Made by a program: the position numbers and the translations under genes
From: Clostridia bacterium
Lineage (GTDB): Bacteria; Bacillota; Clostridia; DUPQ01
Length of the DNA stretch: 8,831 nt
Assembly (NCBI GenBank): GCA_028690885.1
Contig: JAQVAJ010000041.1
Coordinates: 1 to 8,831 of the forward strand
Reading direction: 5' to 3'
The notes under the pieces: generated by a model
Databases searched by the model: none
Told to the model about the DNA's origin: nothing
Seen by the model: only the letters and a program-made list of their open reading frames with translations
In this document: piece by piece, positions 1 to 6,585 of the stretch
Layout: every line of letters begins with the position of its first letter
How positions within the stretch are numbered: position 1 is the stretch's first letter

Positions 1-244
1 TAAGAGTATTTTTTATACTAACCCTTCTTATGTGTATATTGTCTTTTGCTCTTTTGGTAATAAGAAGAAATGCAAGTACAGGTATTGCCAGACCAAGTAT
101 CTCACTGATAGCCTGGTACAGGTACAGATTGTCCATTAAAAAGAACATTCCTACAACCTGAACAGCAAGAAAAATTATCATAACAACTGCTATTAATAAA
201 AAAGATTGATGTATTTGAAGTTTGCGGTCTTCTCTAAGTTCCAT
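1..244 (-). CDS. Membrane protein, N-terminal part (CPBP/CAAX protease-like), cut by window edge
   Basis: This frame is open from an ATG at 244 down to base 1, so 81 codons are visible and the 3' end lies outside the window. A charged start (MELREDRK) is followed by two hydrophobic segments at about residues 15-37 and 45-62. The second contains an E-x-L-G-x-x-I-P-x-L pattern and is followed by a basic stretch with RRVSIKNTL. That order (TM1, short loop, TM2 with E...P, then a Leu/Arg-rich stretch) resembles the N-terminus of CPBP intramembrane metalloproteases, but the catalytic EExxxR and HxxxN/H motifs would lie beyond the window, so the family is an inference. The ATG shares one base with the stop codon of the aldo/keto reductase gene (TAATG), with GGAG 4 nt upstream, indicating translational coupling. 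It could instead be another small multi-pass membrane protein. Confidence 0.6.
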   Translation of the reverse strand, partial: MELREDRKLQIHQSFLLIAVVMIIFLAVQVVGMFFLMDNLYLYQAISEILGLAIPVLAFLLITKRAKDNIHIRRVSIKNTL

Positions 245-1212
245 TATTCTCCGTTAAGCCACTTTATCTGGTCCTTTGATAACATAACATCCTTGACTTT
301 CATGCTGTCTTCCAGCTGAGATAAATTCCTAGGACCTATAATAGCGGATGTCTGAACCTTGTTATTTGTCAGATAGGCAAGTGCGATGCATGTGGGAGAG
401 ACACTATACTCATCTGCAAGTTTTTTAGCTTTTCTTGCTCTTTCAATATTATCATCAGACATAAATCTGACTATATCACTTTTTTTCATATCACCGTTGT
501 GAATTTTCGTAAAAAATCCTTTTGCCTGTGAAGTATATGCCATTAACGGCATCTTACTCTTCTCATACCATTCATATTCGGCTTTATTTATGCAGACTAT
601 TGTTGAATCATCAAATTTTTCAGGAGTTGATTCTGCTAATGAAAAGTAACACTGCGATAAAACAAGACGAGTCATATTCTCCTTTGCAATAAACTCGTTA
701 GCTTTTTCAATTCTTTCAGTTTTCCAGTTGCTTACTCCTACAAACCGTGTTTTACCCTGTTTAACAAAGTTATCAAGTATAGGTATAATGTCTTCAACCG
801 GTTTTGATTCATCATCTCTGTGTAATAAAAATATATCAACACAGTCAATATTCATTGTTTTAAGGCTTGTGTCCAAGTCATATTGCAAATCTTCTTTTGT
901 TATCCTATTTATAACATCTTTCTTTATTTTTAGATTTTTTGGGAAACCTCCCTTAGTAATTATAACTATTTCATCTCTGTTGTTTCGCGATTTTATCCAT
1001 TGACCAAGCATGTATTCAGATATGTCTTTCCCATCTGGAAGCCATTCGTTATATGAACGAGCAGTATCAAAGGTTCTGAAATTTTCAAAAAATCTATCCA
1101 TTAAAACAAAATAACTATCTTTATCATTGTAATCAGAAAAACAACCTGTTCCAAAGGCAAGCTTGTCTAAACTCAAACTGTCATTGTTATTTTTAATTGT
1201 TATTTTAATCAT
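244..1212 (-). CDS. Aldo/keto reductase
   Basis: This 322-residue protein has the length and order of an aldo/keto reductase TIM barrel, a cytoplasmic NAD(P)H-dependent carbonyl reductase. The catalytic tetrad of the family can be read: Asp49 and Tyr54 in FDTARSY, Lys87 in ITKGG and His131 in LLHRDD. Further landmarks are the GVSNW segment (159-163), Gln187 in the LSQCYFS strand, and IIGPRN (291-296), which lies in the cofactor-phosphate region. All key residues are present, so the enzyme is probably active; the substrate cannot be read from sequence. The start ATG overlaps the upstream aminotransferase stop by 4 nt (ATGA), with AAAGGAG about 8 nt upstream inside that gene. It is the second gene of a compact unit: aminotransferase, reductase, membrane protein. 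The tight packing hints at a shared pathway, but that is inference. Confidence 0.93.
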   Translation of the reverse strand: MIKITIKNNNDSLSLDKLAFGTGCFSDYNDKDSYFVLMDRFFENFRTFDTARSYNEWLPDGKDISEYMLGQWIKSRNNRDEIVIITKGGFPKNLKIKKDVINRITKEDLQYDLDTSLKTMNIDCVDIFLLHRDDESKPVEDIIPILDNFVKQGKTRFVGVSNWKTERIEKANEFIAKENMTRLVLSQCYFSLAESTPEKFDDSTIVCINKAEYEWYEKSKMPLMAYTSQAKGFFTKIHNGDMKKSDIVRFMSDDNIERARKAKKLADEYSVSPTCIALAYLTNNKVQTSAIIGPRNLSQLEDSMKVKDVMLSKDQIKWLNGE

Positions 1213-2390
1213 TTAAAATACTCCTTTGCCAATTGAGTAATCTTAGGCAGACTGGATTTTATTGTTTCATAAGATACACAAAAACACATTCTTATATATC
1301 CTGGCATACCGAATCCCCTGCCAGGCACAATCAATATATTGTATTCTTTTGCTTTTTCAACAAATTCCATCTCATCCTCAACTGGTGACTTAACGAATAA
1401 ATAAAATGCCCCTTGTGGTTTTTTTATACTGAATCCGCATTCAATCATATGATTATATAGAAGATCTCTTCTTCTTTTATAATCTTCTACATCAACTTTC
1501 GCTTCGCATGACTGCTGTATTACTCTTTGTATTAGGGCAGGAGCATTTACATAACCTAATGTCCTTGTATTGAAAATACATATATTCAGAAGTAATTCAG
1601 CGTTCGGTATTTTATGGTCTACAGCTATGTATCCTATTCTCTCTCCAGGAAGTGCAAGCGACTTGCTATATGAATTTATAATGATAGCTTTATCAAAACA
1701 TTTAAATACGCAAGGAACTGTAGCATCATCAAAAACTATCTTGGCATAAGGTTCATCACTTAAAACAAAAATATCTGTGTTATATTTTTTCTCCACCTGC
1801 CTTATAGCTTCATTTAGTTTCAATAATACTTCCTTAGGGTATATGACTCCCGAAGGATTATTGGGGGTGTTAATAATAACTGCTTTTGTCCTTGATGTTG
1901 CTGTTCTCATAAAAGAGTCAATATCAGGCATGAAAGATTCATCGCAATCTGCTACTTTAAGATTTCCCTGAGCATGCATTACATAAAATCCATATTCTGC
2001 AAAATATGGTTTGAATACTATTACTTCATCATCAGGATTCAAAATAGACTTTAAAGTAACAAAAAGTCCTGCAGCTGCTCCTGCAGACATAATAATATTC
2101 TTATAAGGGATATCGTAGTCGTAATCATTCTTAATGCTTTTTGCAACTGCTTTTCTTGTCTGTTCATATCCGGCATTGCTCATATACTTATGCATGCCTT
2201 CTTCCTTGCTCATAGCTATATCTAGAAGACTTTGCTTGACTTCAACAGGAGGTTCCATTTCAGGATTCCCTATAGAAAAATCATAAACATTTTTCTCACC
2301 ATATATTGCTTTTAATCTGTTGCCTTCTTCAAACATTGCACGTATGAAGGATGATTTACTTAAATTTTCAGTTATTTTTTTATTAAACAT
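1209..2390 (-). CDS. PLP-dependent aminotransferase, class I/II
   Basis: A 393-residue fold-type I aminotransferase that would move an amino group between an amino acid and a 2-oxo acid in the cytoplasm. Visible family landmarks are: SIGNPE near the N-terminus (39-44); SAGAAAG (102-108) in the phosphate-binding region; NTPNNPSG (174-181) with the PLP-contacting Asn; SDEPY (211-215) with the Asp that pairs with the pyridine nitrogen and the Tyr that contacts O3'; NSYSKSLALPGERIGY (239-254) with the Schiff-base Lys243; and Arg367 in GYIRMCF, expected to bind the substrate carboxylate. Every residue expected for catalysis is present. Substrate specificity (aspartate, aromatic, alanine or other) cannot be fixed from sequence, so no symbol is given. 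The ATG has AGGAG 6 nt upstream. It lies 57 bp after rqcH on the same strand with no clear terminator between, so read-through from rqcH is possible. Confidence 0.95.
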   Translation of the reverse strand: MFNKKITENLSKSSFIRAMFEEGNRLKAIYGEKNVYDFSIGNPEMEPPVEVKQSLLDIAMSKEEGMHKYMSNAGYEQTRKAVAKSIKNDYDYDIPYKNIIMSAGAAAGLFVTLKSILNPDDEVIVFKPYFAEYGFYVMHAQGNLKVADCDESFMPDIDSFMRTATSRTKAVIINTPNNPSGVIYPKEVLLKLNEAIRQVEKKYNTDIFVLSDEPYAKIVFDDATVPCVFKCFDKAIIINSYSKSLALPGERIGYIAVDHKIPNAELLLNICIFNTRTLGYVNAPALIQRVIQQSCEAKVDVEDYKRRRDLLYNHMIECGFSIKKPQGAFYLFVKSPVEDEMEFVEKAKEYNILIVPGRGFGMPGYIRMCFCVSYETIKSSLPKITQLAKEYFK

Positions 2391-2398
2391 ACATATCT

Positions 2399-2423
2399 CC
2401 TATTCCGTAATATTACAATAAGG
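2399..2423. repeat. Imperfect inverted repeat overlapping the aminotransferase ribosome binding site
   Basis: A perfect 10-bp palindrome, GTAATATTAC (2407-2416), is flanked by CCTATT on the left and AATAAGG on the right, which pair with one bulge. In the minus-strand RNA the outer arm includes part of the AGGAG ribosome binding site (2401 down to 2397). It could be a weak SD-masking hairpin or a protein site. The stem is AT-rich and the role is unproven. Confidence 0.3.
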
Positions 2424-2447
2424 ATGACTTTTTTGCAAACTGAACGC

Positions 2448-4226
2448 TTAGCTTTTTCTAAGCTTTTCAACTGCTTCTTTATCTGCTTTAACATAAGCTG
2501 AATAGTAATTAAAATAATTCACATATCCGGGTTTTGAACCTTTTGGCTTTTTAACATTTTTAGCAAATGTATAATCCACAGCCACTTGTCCTGAATCTTT
2601 ACCTTCTGAATGAAATGCAGCTACCATAGCAGCTTCAGTTAACGTCTTGTCTGGCACAAACTGTTCAGTTTGCTCCTTGTTTTTAACTATTACATGAGAC
2701 CCATGCATATTTTTAACATGCAGCCAGATATCATAAGACTCCGAAAAACCGAATGTAAGTCTGTCATTATCAGTATTATTCCTGCCCGCATATATCTCAT
2801 ACCCCTCAGAAGAAATATACTCTATAGGCCGGAATAAAGCAGTTTCTGTTTCAATTTTTTTGTTTGATTTTTTTCGAAGCTGTTTTTCTTTCATGTAACC
2901 CTGTTGAATCATCTCTTTTCTAATGTCTTCAATATCCTGTTTTTTTTCACATGATAAAAGTGCATGCATCACTGACTGCAGATAATCCTTCTCTTTTTTC
3001 ATTTCTTTAATTGCTTTTATACTATAATCGTATGCAGCCATACCTTTTTTATACTTCTTATAGTACGCCTGAGCGTTTTTCAATGCATCTTTTGAAGGAT
3101 CCATAGGAATATCAATCATCTCATTTGTATAATAGTCCAGCAACTGCACATTCTCAACTCTTTTCTTAAGCATGGGAAGATTTGCCATAATAAACTCGCC
3201 ATACAACTTGTATTGTTTCACTTTGTCAGCATCTGATAAACTGTTTTGATATATATTAAGCTTCTTCTCAACCTTTCCAAGATGAGTAGAAAGGACTTTC
3301 TTGATAGTATCAGATTTTTGTGAAAGCTCGTATACCCTTGCTTTTTCACCTATATACTGTGTGAATACATCTAAAAACGAGTCTAATCTTTTTACTTTGA
3401 TACTTTGAATATTTTCATACATTAAAAGGTTTAAACAGTAAAAATCTTTCATGTTTTTCTTATTATCGTGATATATTGCCACAGGTTCATAACTGTATCT
3501 TTCTGATATATCAGCAATTCGTGAAAGAGCAGCTGATAAATCTTCTTTTTCTTTATCAGTCAGATGTTTAACAGGTTTCATATCATCAACTCCTGCTCTG
3601 TAACATACTTCCTTACCAAATATGGGAGCAGTTCCCATTACTGTTTTAAATATTGCATCAGAAACACTGAATTCAGAATAAATATCAAGATCTTCGATTG
3701 TTACATTATTAATAAGTTTTTTGTTCTGCAAAGGTGGAACAGCATACTCACTTGCAGGCATTATCCTTCTTACTGAAGACATGAATTCATCCACATGCCT
3801 AAGAGCATCGAGAATCTTATTATGCGAATTTACAACAATAAGATTACAATTTCTTCCTGTTAGTTCGACTATCATAGTTTTTTTAGACGTTTCTTCCAGT
3901 TCATCTGTATGATTAATATCAAAAAGTATTACTCTTTCATAATCTTTTGTATATACCCTTTCAATCCATCCTCCGCCTATATGTTTTCTTAAAAACATAC
4001 AAAAACTAAATGGGGTCTTTGGATTATCCATTTTATCATATCTCAAATATATGCCTGGACTGCTTGGTTCCATTGATATTGTCAGATAATGTGATTTTTT
4101 ATCTCCATATATACTCAATACAACTTCATTATTTCTAGGCATAAATATATTCTGTATCTTAGAATACCTACAAAGCTGGTTTAATTCATTAGCAAGGCAT
4201 CTTACTGCCATTCCGTCTAGCGGCAT
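2448..4226 (-). CDS. rqcH: Ribosome quality control factor RqcH (NFACT family, Rqc2/NEMF homologue)
   Basis: A 592-residue NFACT protein, full length for the family (about 570-590). In studied bacteria RqcH binds 50S subunits carrying stalled peptidyl-tRNA and recruits tRNA-Ala to add C-terminal alanine tails that mark the chain for degradation. It is often misannotated as a fibronectin-binding protein. Visible parts are: the family start PLDGMAVRCLANELN; an NFACT-N region to about 200 with FCMFLRKHIGGG (75-86) and ELTGRNCNL (121-129); a helical, Lys/Glu-rich middle region (about 285-450); and an NFACT-R/DUF814 domain (about 467-580) with GRNNTDNDRLT, DIWLHVKNMHGSHVIVKN and KPKGSKPGYVNY. The tRNA-contacting Asp97-Arg98 pair of B. 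subtilis RqcH appears here as Glu97-Arg98. The ATG is preceded by GGAG at 5 nt. It is divergent from the U32 gene across a repeat array and 57 bp upstream of the aminotransferase. Confidence 0.95.
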   Translation of the reverse strand: MPLDGMAVRCLANELNQLCRYSKIQNIFMPRNNEVVLSIYGDKKSHYLTISMEPSSPGIYLRYDKMDNPKTPFSFCMFLRKHIGGGWIERVYTKDYERVILFDINHTDELEETSKKTMIVELTGRNCNLIVVNSHNKILDALRHVDEFMSSVRRIMPASEYAVPPLQNKKLINNVTIEDLDIYSEFSVSDAIFKTVMGTAPIFGKEVCYRAGVDDMKPVKHLTDKEKEDLSAALSRIADISERYSYEPVAIYHDNKKNMKDFYCLNLLMYENIQSIKVKRLDSFLDVFTQYIGEKARVYELSQKSDTIKKVLSTHLGKVEKKLNIYQNSLSDADKVKQYKLYGEFIMANLPMLKKRVENVQLLDYYTNEMIDIPMDPSKDALKNAQAYYKKYKKGMAAYDYSIKAIKEMKKEKDYLQSVMHALLSCEKKQDIEDIRKEMIQQGYMKEKQLRKKSNKKIETETALFRPIEYISSEGYEIYAGRNNTDNDRLTFGFSESYDIWLHVKNMHGSHVIVKNKEQTEQFVPDKTLTEAAMVAAFHSEGKDSGQVAVDYTFAKNVKKPKGSKPGYVNYFNYYSAYVKADKEAVEKLRKS

Positions 4227-4241
4227 AACTTCTCCATTCCA

Positions 4242-4255
4242 GCGGCAACAACCGC
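4242..4255. repeat. Short GC dyad in the rqcH leader
   Basis: GCGG (4242-4245) and CCGC (4252-4255) form a perfect 4-bp stem around a 6-nt loop. It is unusually GC-rich for this AT-rich spacer and lies 15 bp upstream of the rqcH ATG. Its centre is 18 bp from the first dyad of the adjacent array, so it is close to but not in phase with the 20-bp period. It may be a small 5' leader hairpin. Confidence 0.25.
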
Positions 4256-4260
4256 AATTG

Positions 4261-4324
4261 TCGTAAATACGAATACTAAATCGTAGAAACGACTGATAAA
4301 TCGTGGAAACGATTGTTAAATCGT
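4261..4324. repeat. 20-bp tandem repeat array of alternating TCGT/ACGA half-sites (putative multi-site operator)
   Basis: Three consecutive 20-bp units begin at 4261, 4281 and 4301, and the TCGT of a fourth begins at 4321. Each full unit reads TCGT-N4-ACGA-N4-TAAA. Across the three, 14 of 20 columns are invariant, and units 2 and 3 agree at 17 of 20. The result is seven half-sites in alternating orientation, separated alternately by 4 and 8 bp. The last pair extends to perfect 7-bp arms, AAACGAT (4307-4313) and ATCGTTT (4320-4326). Twenty bp is close to two helical turns, so all dyads would face one side of the DNA. The array lies between divergent rqcH and the U32 gene and overlaps the best promoter candidates for both. 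Inference: cooperative binding sites for a dimeric regulator. I do not recognise the motif as a known operator. Confidence 0.8.
4272..4299 (-). promoter_or_regulatory. Weak candidate promoter for rqcH
   Basis: On the minus strand TTATCA (4299-4294, 4 of 6 to TTGACA) and TAGTAT (4277-4272, 4 of 6 to TATAAT) are 16 bp apart, about 45 bp upstream of the rqcH ATG. The match is poor, but it is the best spaced pair I found. It lies inside repeat units 1-2, so a protein on the array would cover it. Confidence 0.22.
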
Positions 4325-4341
4325 TTTATATATATTATCAT
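4313..4341 (+). promoter_or_regulatory. Candidate sigma-A promoter for the U32 gene
   Basis: TTGTTA (4313-4318) and TATCAT (4336-4341) are separated by 17 bp and match 4 of 6 and 5 of 6 consensus bases. Transcription would begin near 4348, giving a leader of about 40 nt before the TTG start. The -35 lies inside the 7-bp-arm dyad at 4307-4326, an arrangement that suits repression. A second -10-like TATACT at 4355-4360 lacks a convincing -35. Confidence 0.4.
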
Positions 4342-4373
4342 ATATCCGTACTTTTATACTATTTAGAAGTCGG

Positions 4374-4380
4374 AAAGAGG
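4374..4380 (+). promoter_or_regulatory. Ribosome binding site that sets the U32 start codon
   Basis: AAAGAGG lies 6 nt upstream of a TTG at 4387. Translation from that TTG begins MELLSPAGN, the usual N-terminus of U32 proteins. This supports TTG as the start over an in-frame GTG at 4303, which lies inside the repeat array. Confidence 0.7.
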
Positions 4381-4386
4381 AATCTA

Positions 4387-6585
4387 TTGGAACTTTTATC
4401 ACCCGCAGGCAATATGCAAAGCCTTAAAGCAGCTGTGCAAAACGGAGCAGACGCTGTTTATCTTGGACTGAAAACTTTCAGTGCACGTGCAAATGCCGAC
4501 AACTTTACATTTGAAGAACTTAAAGAAGCAGTAAGCTATTGTCACTTAAGAGATGTTCTTGTTTATGTAACAATCAATACTTTAATAGATGACTCAAACA
4601 TGTCATTTGCTTTAGACAATGCATACAAAGCATATACATATGGTGTTGATGCCGTTATAGTTCAGGATTTAGGATTAGCAGCACAAATAAGAAAAAACAT
4701 ACCGTCCCTTAGACTTCACGCGTCAACGCAGATGAGTGTCATAAATCCCAAAGAAGCAATACTTTTGAAAAATATGGGATTTAAAAGAATAATAGCGGCA
4801 AGAGAAGCGACGATTGAGCAAATTAAGGCTTTAACTGAAACTGGTATAGAAATTGAAGTATTTGGCCATGGTTCTTTATGCGTAAGTTATTCCGGACAAT
4901 GTGAATTAAGTTTCTTTAATGGGGGAAAATCCGGCAATAAAGGAGGCTGTGCCCAGCCATGCAGACTGCCATACACCTTAGCAAAGGAAGATAAAGTATT
5001 AGCTTTTAAAAATCTTCTATCCACAAAAGATATAGCAGTAATGGACCATATCAAGGAAATTGAAAATGCAAATGTAGTTTCGTTAAAAATTGAAGGCCGT
5101 ATGAAAAGCCCTGAATATGTAGCTATAATTACAAGAACATACAAAAAAGCAATATCCGGTACCTTAACTCAAAAAGACAGACAAGACGCTATGATGGTAT
5201 TTAACAGAGAAGGCTTTTCTGAAGGATACATGTTCTCGAAACCTGGAAAAGAAATGATGGCTTACAATTTTTCTGGTAACACAGGTATAAAAATCGGCAC
5301 TGTTATCGGGGTAAATAAAGAAAAAGGCCTTATACAGATAGAATCCGACAAGGAACTTGTAAATGGAGACGGGATAAGTTTTCCAAAGAATGATTTAGGG
5401 ATGTATGTAAATATTATAAGAAAAAATGGCAATAAGTATGGCCTCATATGCAGAAATGGAGTACCTGATAATTTCGAGCATGTCTATCTCACATACGATA
5501 AACAACTGATGGAAGAAGCGCAAAAATCCTATGTAGATGATTTTTACAGAAAAACAGCCATAAAGGGTGTATTTCAGGCAAAACATGGAGAAAAAGCAAA
5601 ATTCACAGTTACTGATAACCGTTCAAACAGTTTTACTGCATATTCTGACATAGCTGTACAAGAGGCAAATAATACCGATGCAAATCAGAATATTCTGAAG
5701 AATTTATCTAAAACCGGAAATACTGTATTTGAATTCGAGGATATATCCATTAAAACTGATTTTGATGTTTTCCTTCCAGCAAAAACTGTAAATGCTTTAA
5801 GAAGAGATGCGTTAGTTGGATTGGCAGAAATAAGAAAAGCAATATCTGTTGCACCTGTTGATAAAGTTTTTCCAAAGCATCTTAATATAAACCGTTCAAT
5901 AAGCAGAACTGACAAGAAGCCTGGAGTATCACTTTTCTTTTTTGAAGACAGACCTGATTTTGATATAAAGGATATAAATGCCGATAGGATTTATATGCCC
6001 GAAAGTATGTATAAAAGATATTCATATGATAACCGTGCCTATATGTATAAACCAATAGGTTCAATGCTGGACGAAAAAACCATTTTGCCAAAAAGAGTCA
6101 TTTCATCCTCAATGGGAATATTAGAGTATGATTGTGATAAGGTAATGGATTTTGGTATAAATTGCTTGAATACTTATACTGCAGATTTTCTTGCAGGTTA
6201 CAGCAATGTAAAAGCGGTATGTCTTTCACATGAACTGCCAATTGAAGATATATCTTCTTTTATAGGAATGAATTCAAATATTAGTTTTGAATATATAACA
6301 TACGGCCGTGTAGCTGTAATGAAAACGAAATACTGTATAAAGGGAGCATTTAATCAGATGCCTGAATGCATGAATCAAGACTTGCACCTTCTAGACAGAC
6401 AAAAGAAAAGATTAGATATCGTTACTTATTGCGATTGTCATACTTCATATCTTTTAGGAGCTTTCACAATAAATAATATAAATCGCATTGATGAAATTAG
6501 AAAATCCGGAGCTGATACGCTACGGATTAATGTATATAGGGAAACAAAAGAAGAAATAAAAGAAATTATCGACAAACTTTTATAA
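4387..6585 (+). CDS. U32 family protein, RlhA-like (probable 23S rRNA C2501 hydroxylase type)
   Basis: A 732-residue protein from the TTG start (an in-frame GTG at 4303 would add 28 atypical residues). The U32 signature is complete: E-x-F-x2-G-S-L-C-x4-G-x-C-x-L-S at 157-175. Further landmarks are GGCAQPCRLPY (187-197) and SLKIEGRMKSPEYV (232-245), then a long C-terminal half with YGRVAVM (639-645), LLDRQ and a Cys-rich region (Cys650, 661, 682, 684), typical of long DUF3656-type members. U32 proteins such as RlhA, TrhP and UbiU/V are named peptidases, but the characterised ones hydroxylate RNA or ubiquinone precursors, in several cases with a [4Fe-4S] cluster. Cys165, 172 and 188 fit three cluster ligands. 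The fourth, usually in a KDLC motif, is Ala217 here (KDIA). Length and layout favour RlhA over the shorter TrhP proteins. It is divergent from rqcH, and its stop directly abuts that of rpe. Confidence 0.88.
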   Translation: MELLSPAGNMQSLKAAVQNGADAVYLGLKTFSARANADNFTFEELKEAVSYCHLRDVLVYVTINTLIDDSNMSFALDNAYKAYTYGVDAVIVQDLGLAAQIRKNIPSLRLHASTQMSVINPKEAILLKNMGFKRIIAAREATIEQIKALTETGIEIEVFGHGSLCVSYSGQCELSFFNGGKSGNKGGCAQPCRLPYTLAKEDKVLAFKNLLSTKDIAVMDHIKEIENANVVSLKIEGRMKSPEYVAIITRTYKKAISGTLTQKDRQDAMMVFNREGFSEGYMFSKPGKEMMAYNFSGNTGIKIGTVIGVNKEKGLIQIESDKELVNGDGISFPKNDLGMYVNIIRKNGNKYGLICRNGVPDNFEHVYLTYDKQLMEEAQKSYVDDFYRKTAIKGVFQAKHGEKAKFTVTDNRSNSFTAYSDIAVQEANNTDANQNILKNLSKTGNTVFEFEDISIKTDFDVFLPAKTVNALRRDALVGLAEIRKAISVAPVDKVFPKHLNINRSISRTDKKPGVSLFFFEDRPDFDIKDINADRIYMPESMYKRYSYDNRAYMYKPIGSMLDEKTILPKRVISSSMGILEYDCDKVMDFGINCLNTYTADFLAGYSNVKAVCLSHELPIEDISSFIGMNSNISFEYITYGRVAVMKTKYCIKGAFNQMPECMNQDLHLLDRQKKRLDIVTYCDCHTSYLLGAFTINNINRIDEIRKSGADTLRINVYRETKEEIKEIIDKLL

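Noticed and set aside
728..1003. Plus-strand open frame inside the aldo/keto reductase gene, and similar antisense frames elsewhere
   Set aside because: It is fully antisense to a well-supported gene, shows no recognisable domain and appears to be a shadow of that gene's codon use. The same holds for the other antisense frames in this window.
2446..2463. Perfect 6-bp stem (GCTTAG/CTAAGC) with a 6-nt loop across the rqcH stop codon, as a terminator
   Set aside because: On the rqcH transcript strand it is not followed by a T-run. A TTTT follows only on the opposite strand, where no gene is read. It may be chance within the Lys/Ser-coding 3' end.
4261..4324. CRISPR-like array
   Set aside because: The period is only 20 bp with no spacers of 30-40 bp and no cas genes nearby. 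The alternating half-sites fit an operator-like array better.
4303..4386. N-terminal extension of the U32 protein from the GTG at 4303
   Set aside because: It lies in the repeat array and upstream of the candidate -10, lacks a ribosome binding site and adds residues not typical of the family. The TTG at 4387 is better supported.
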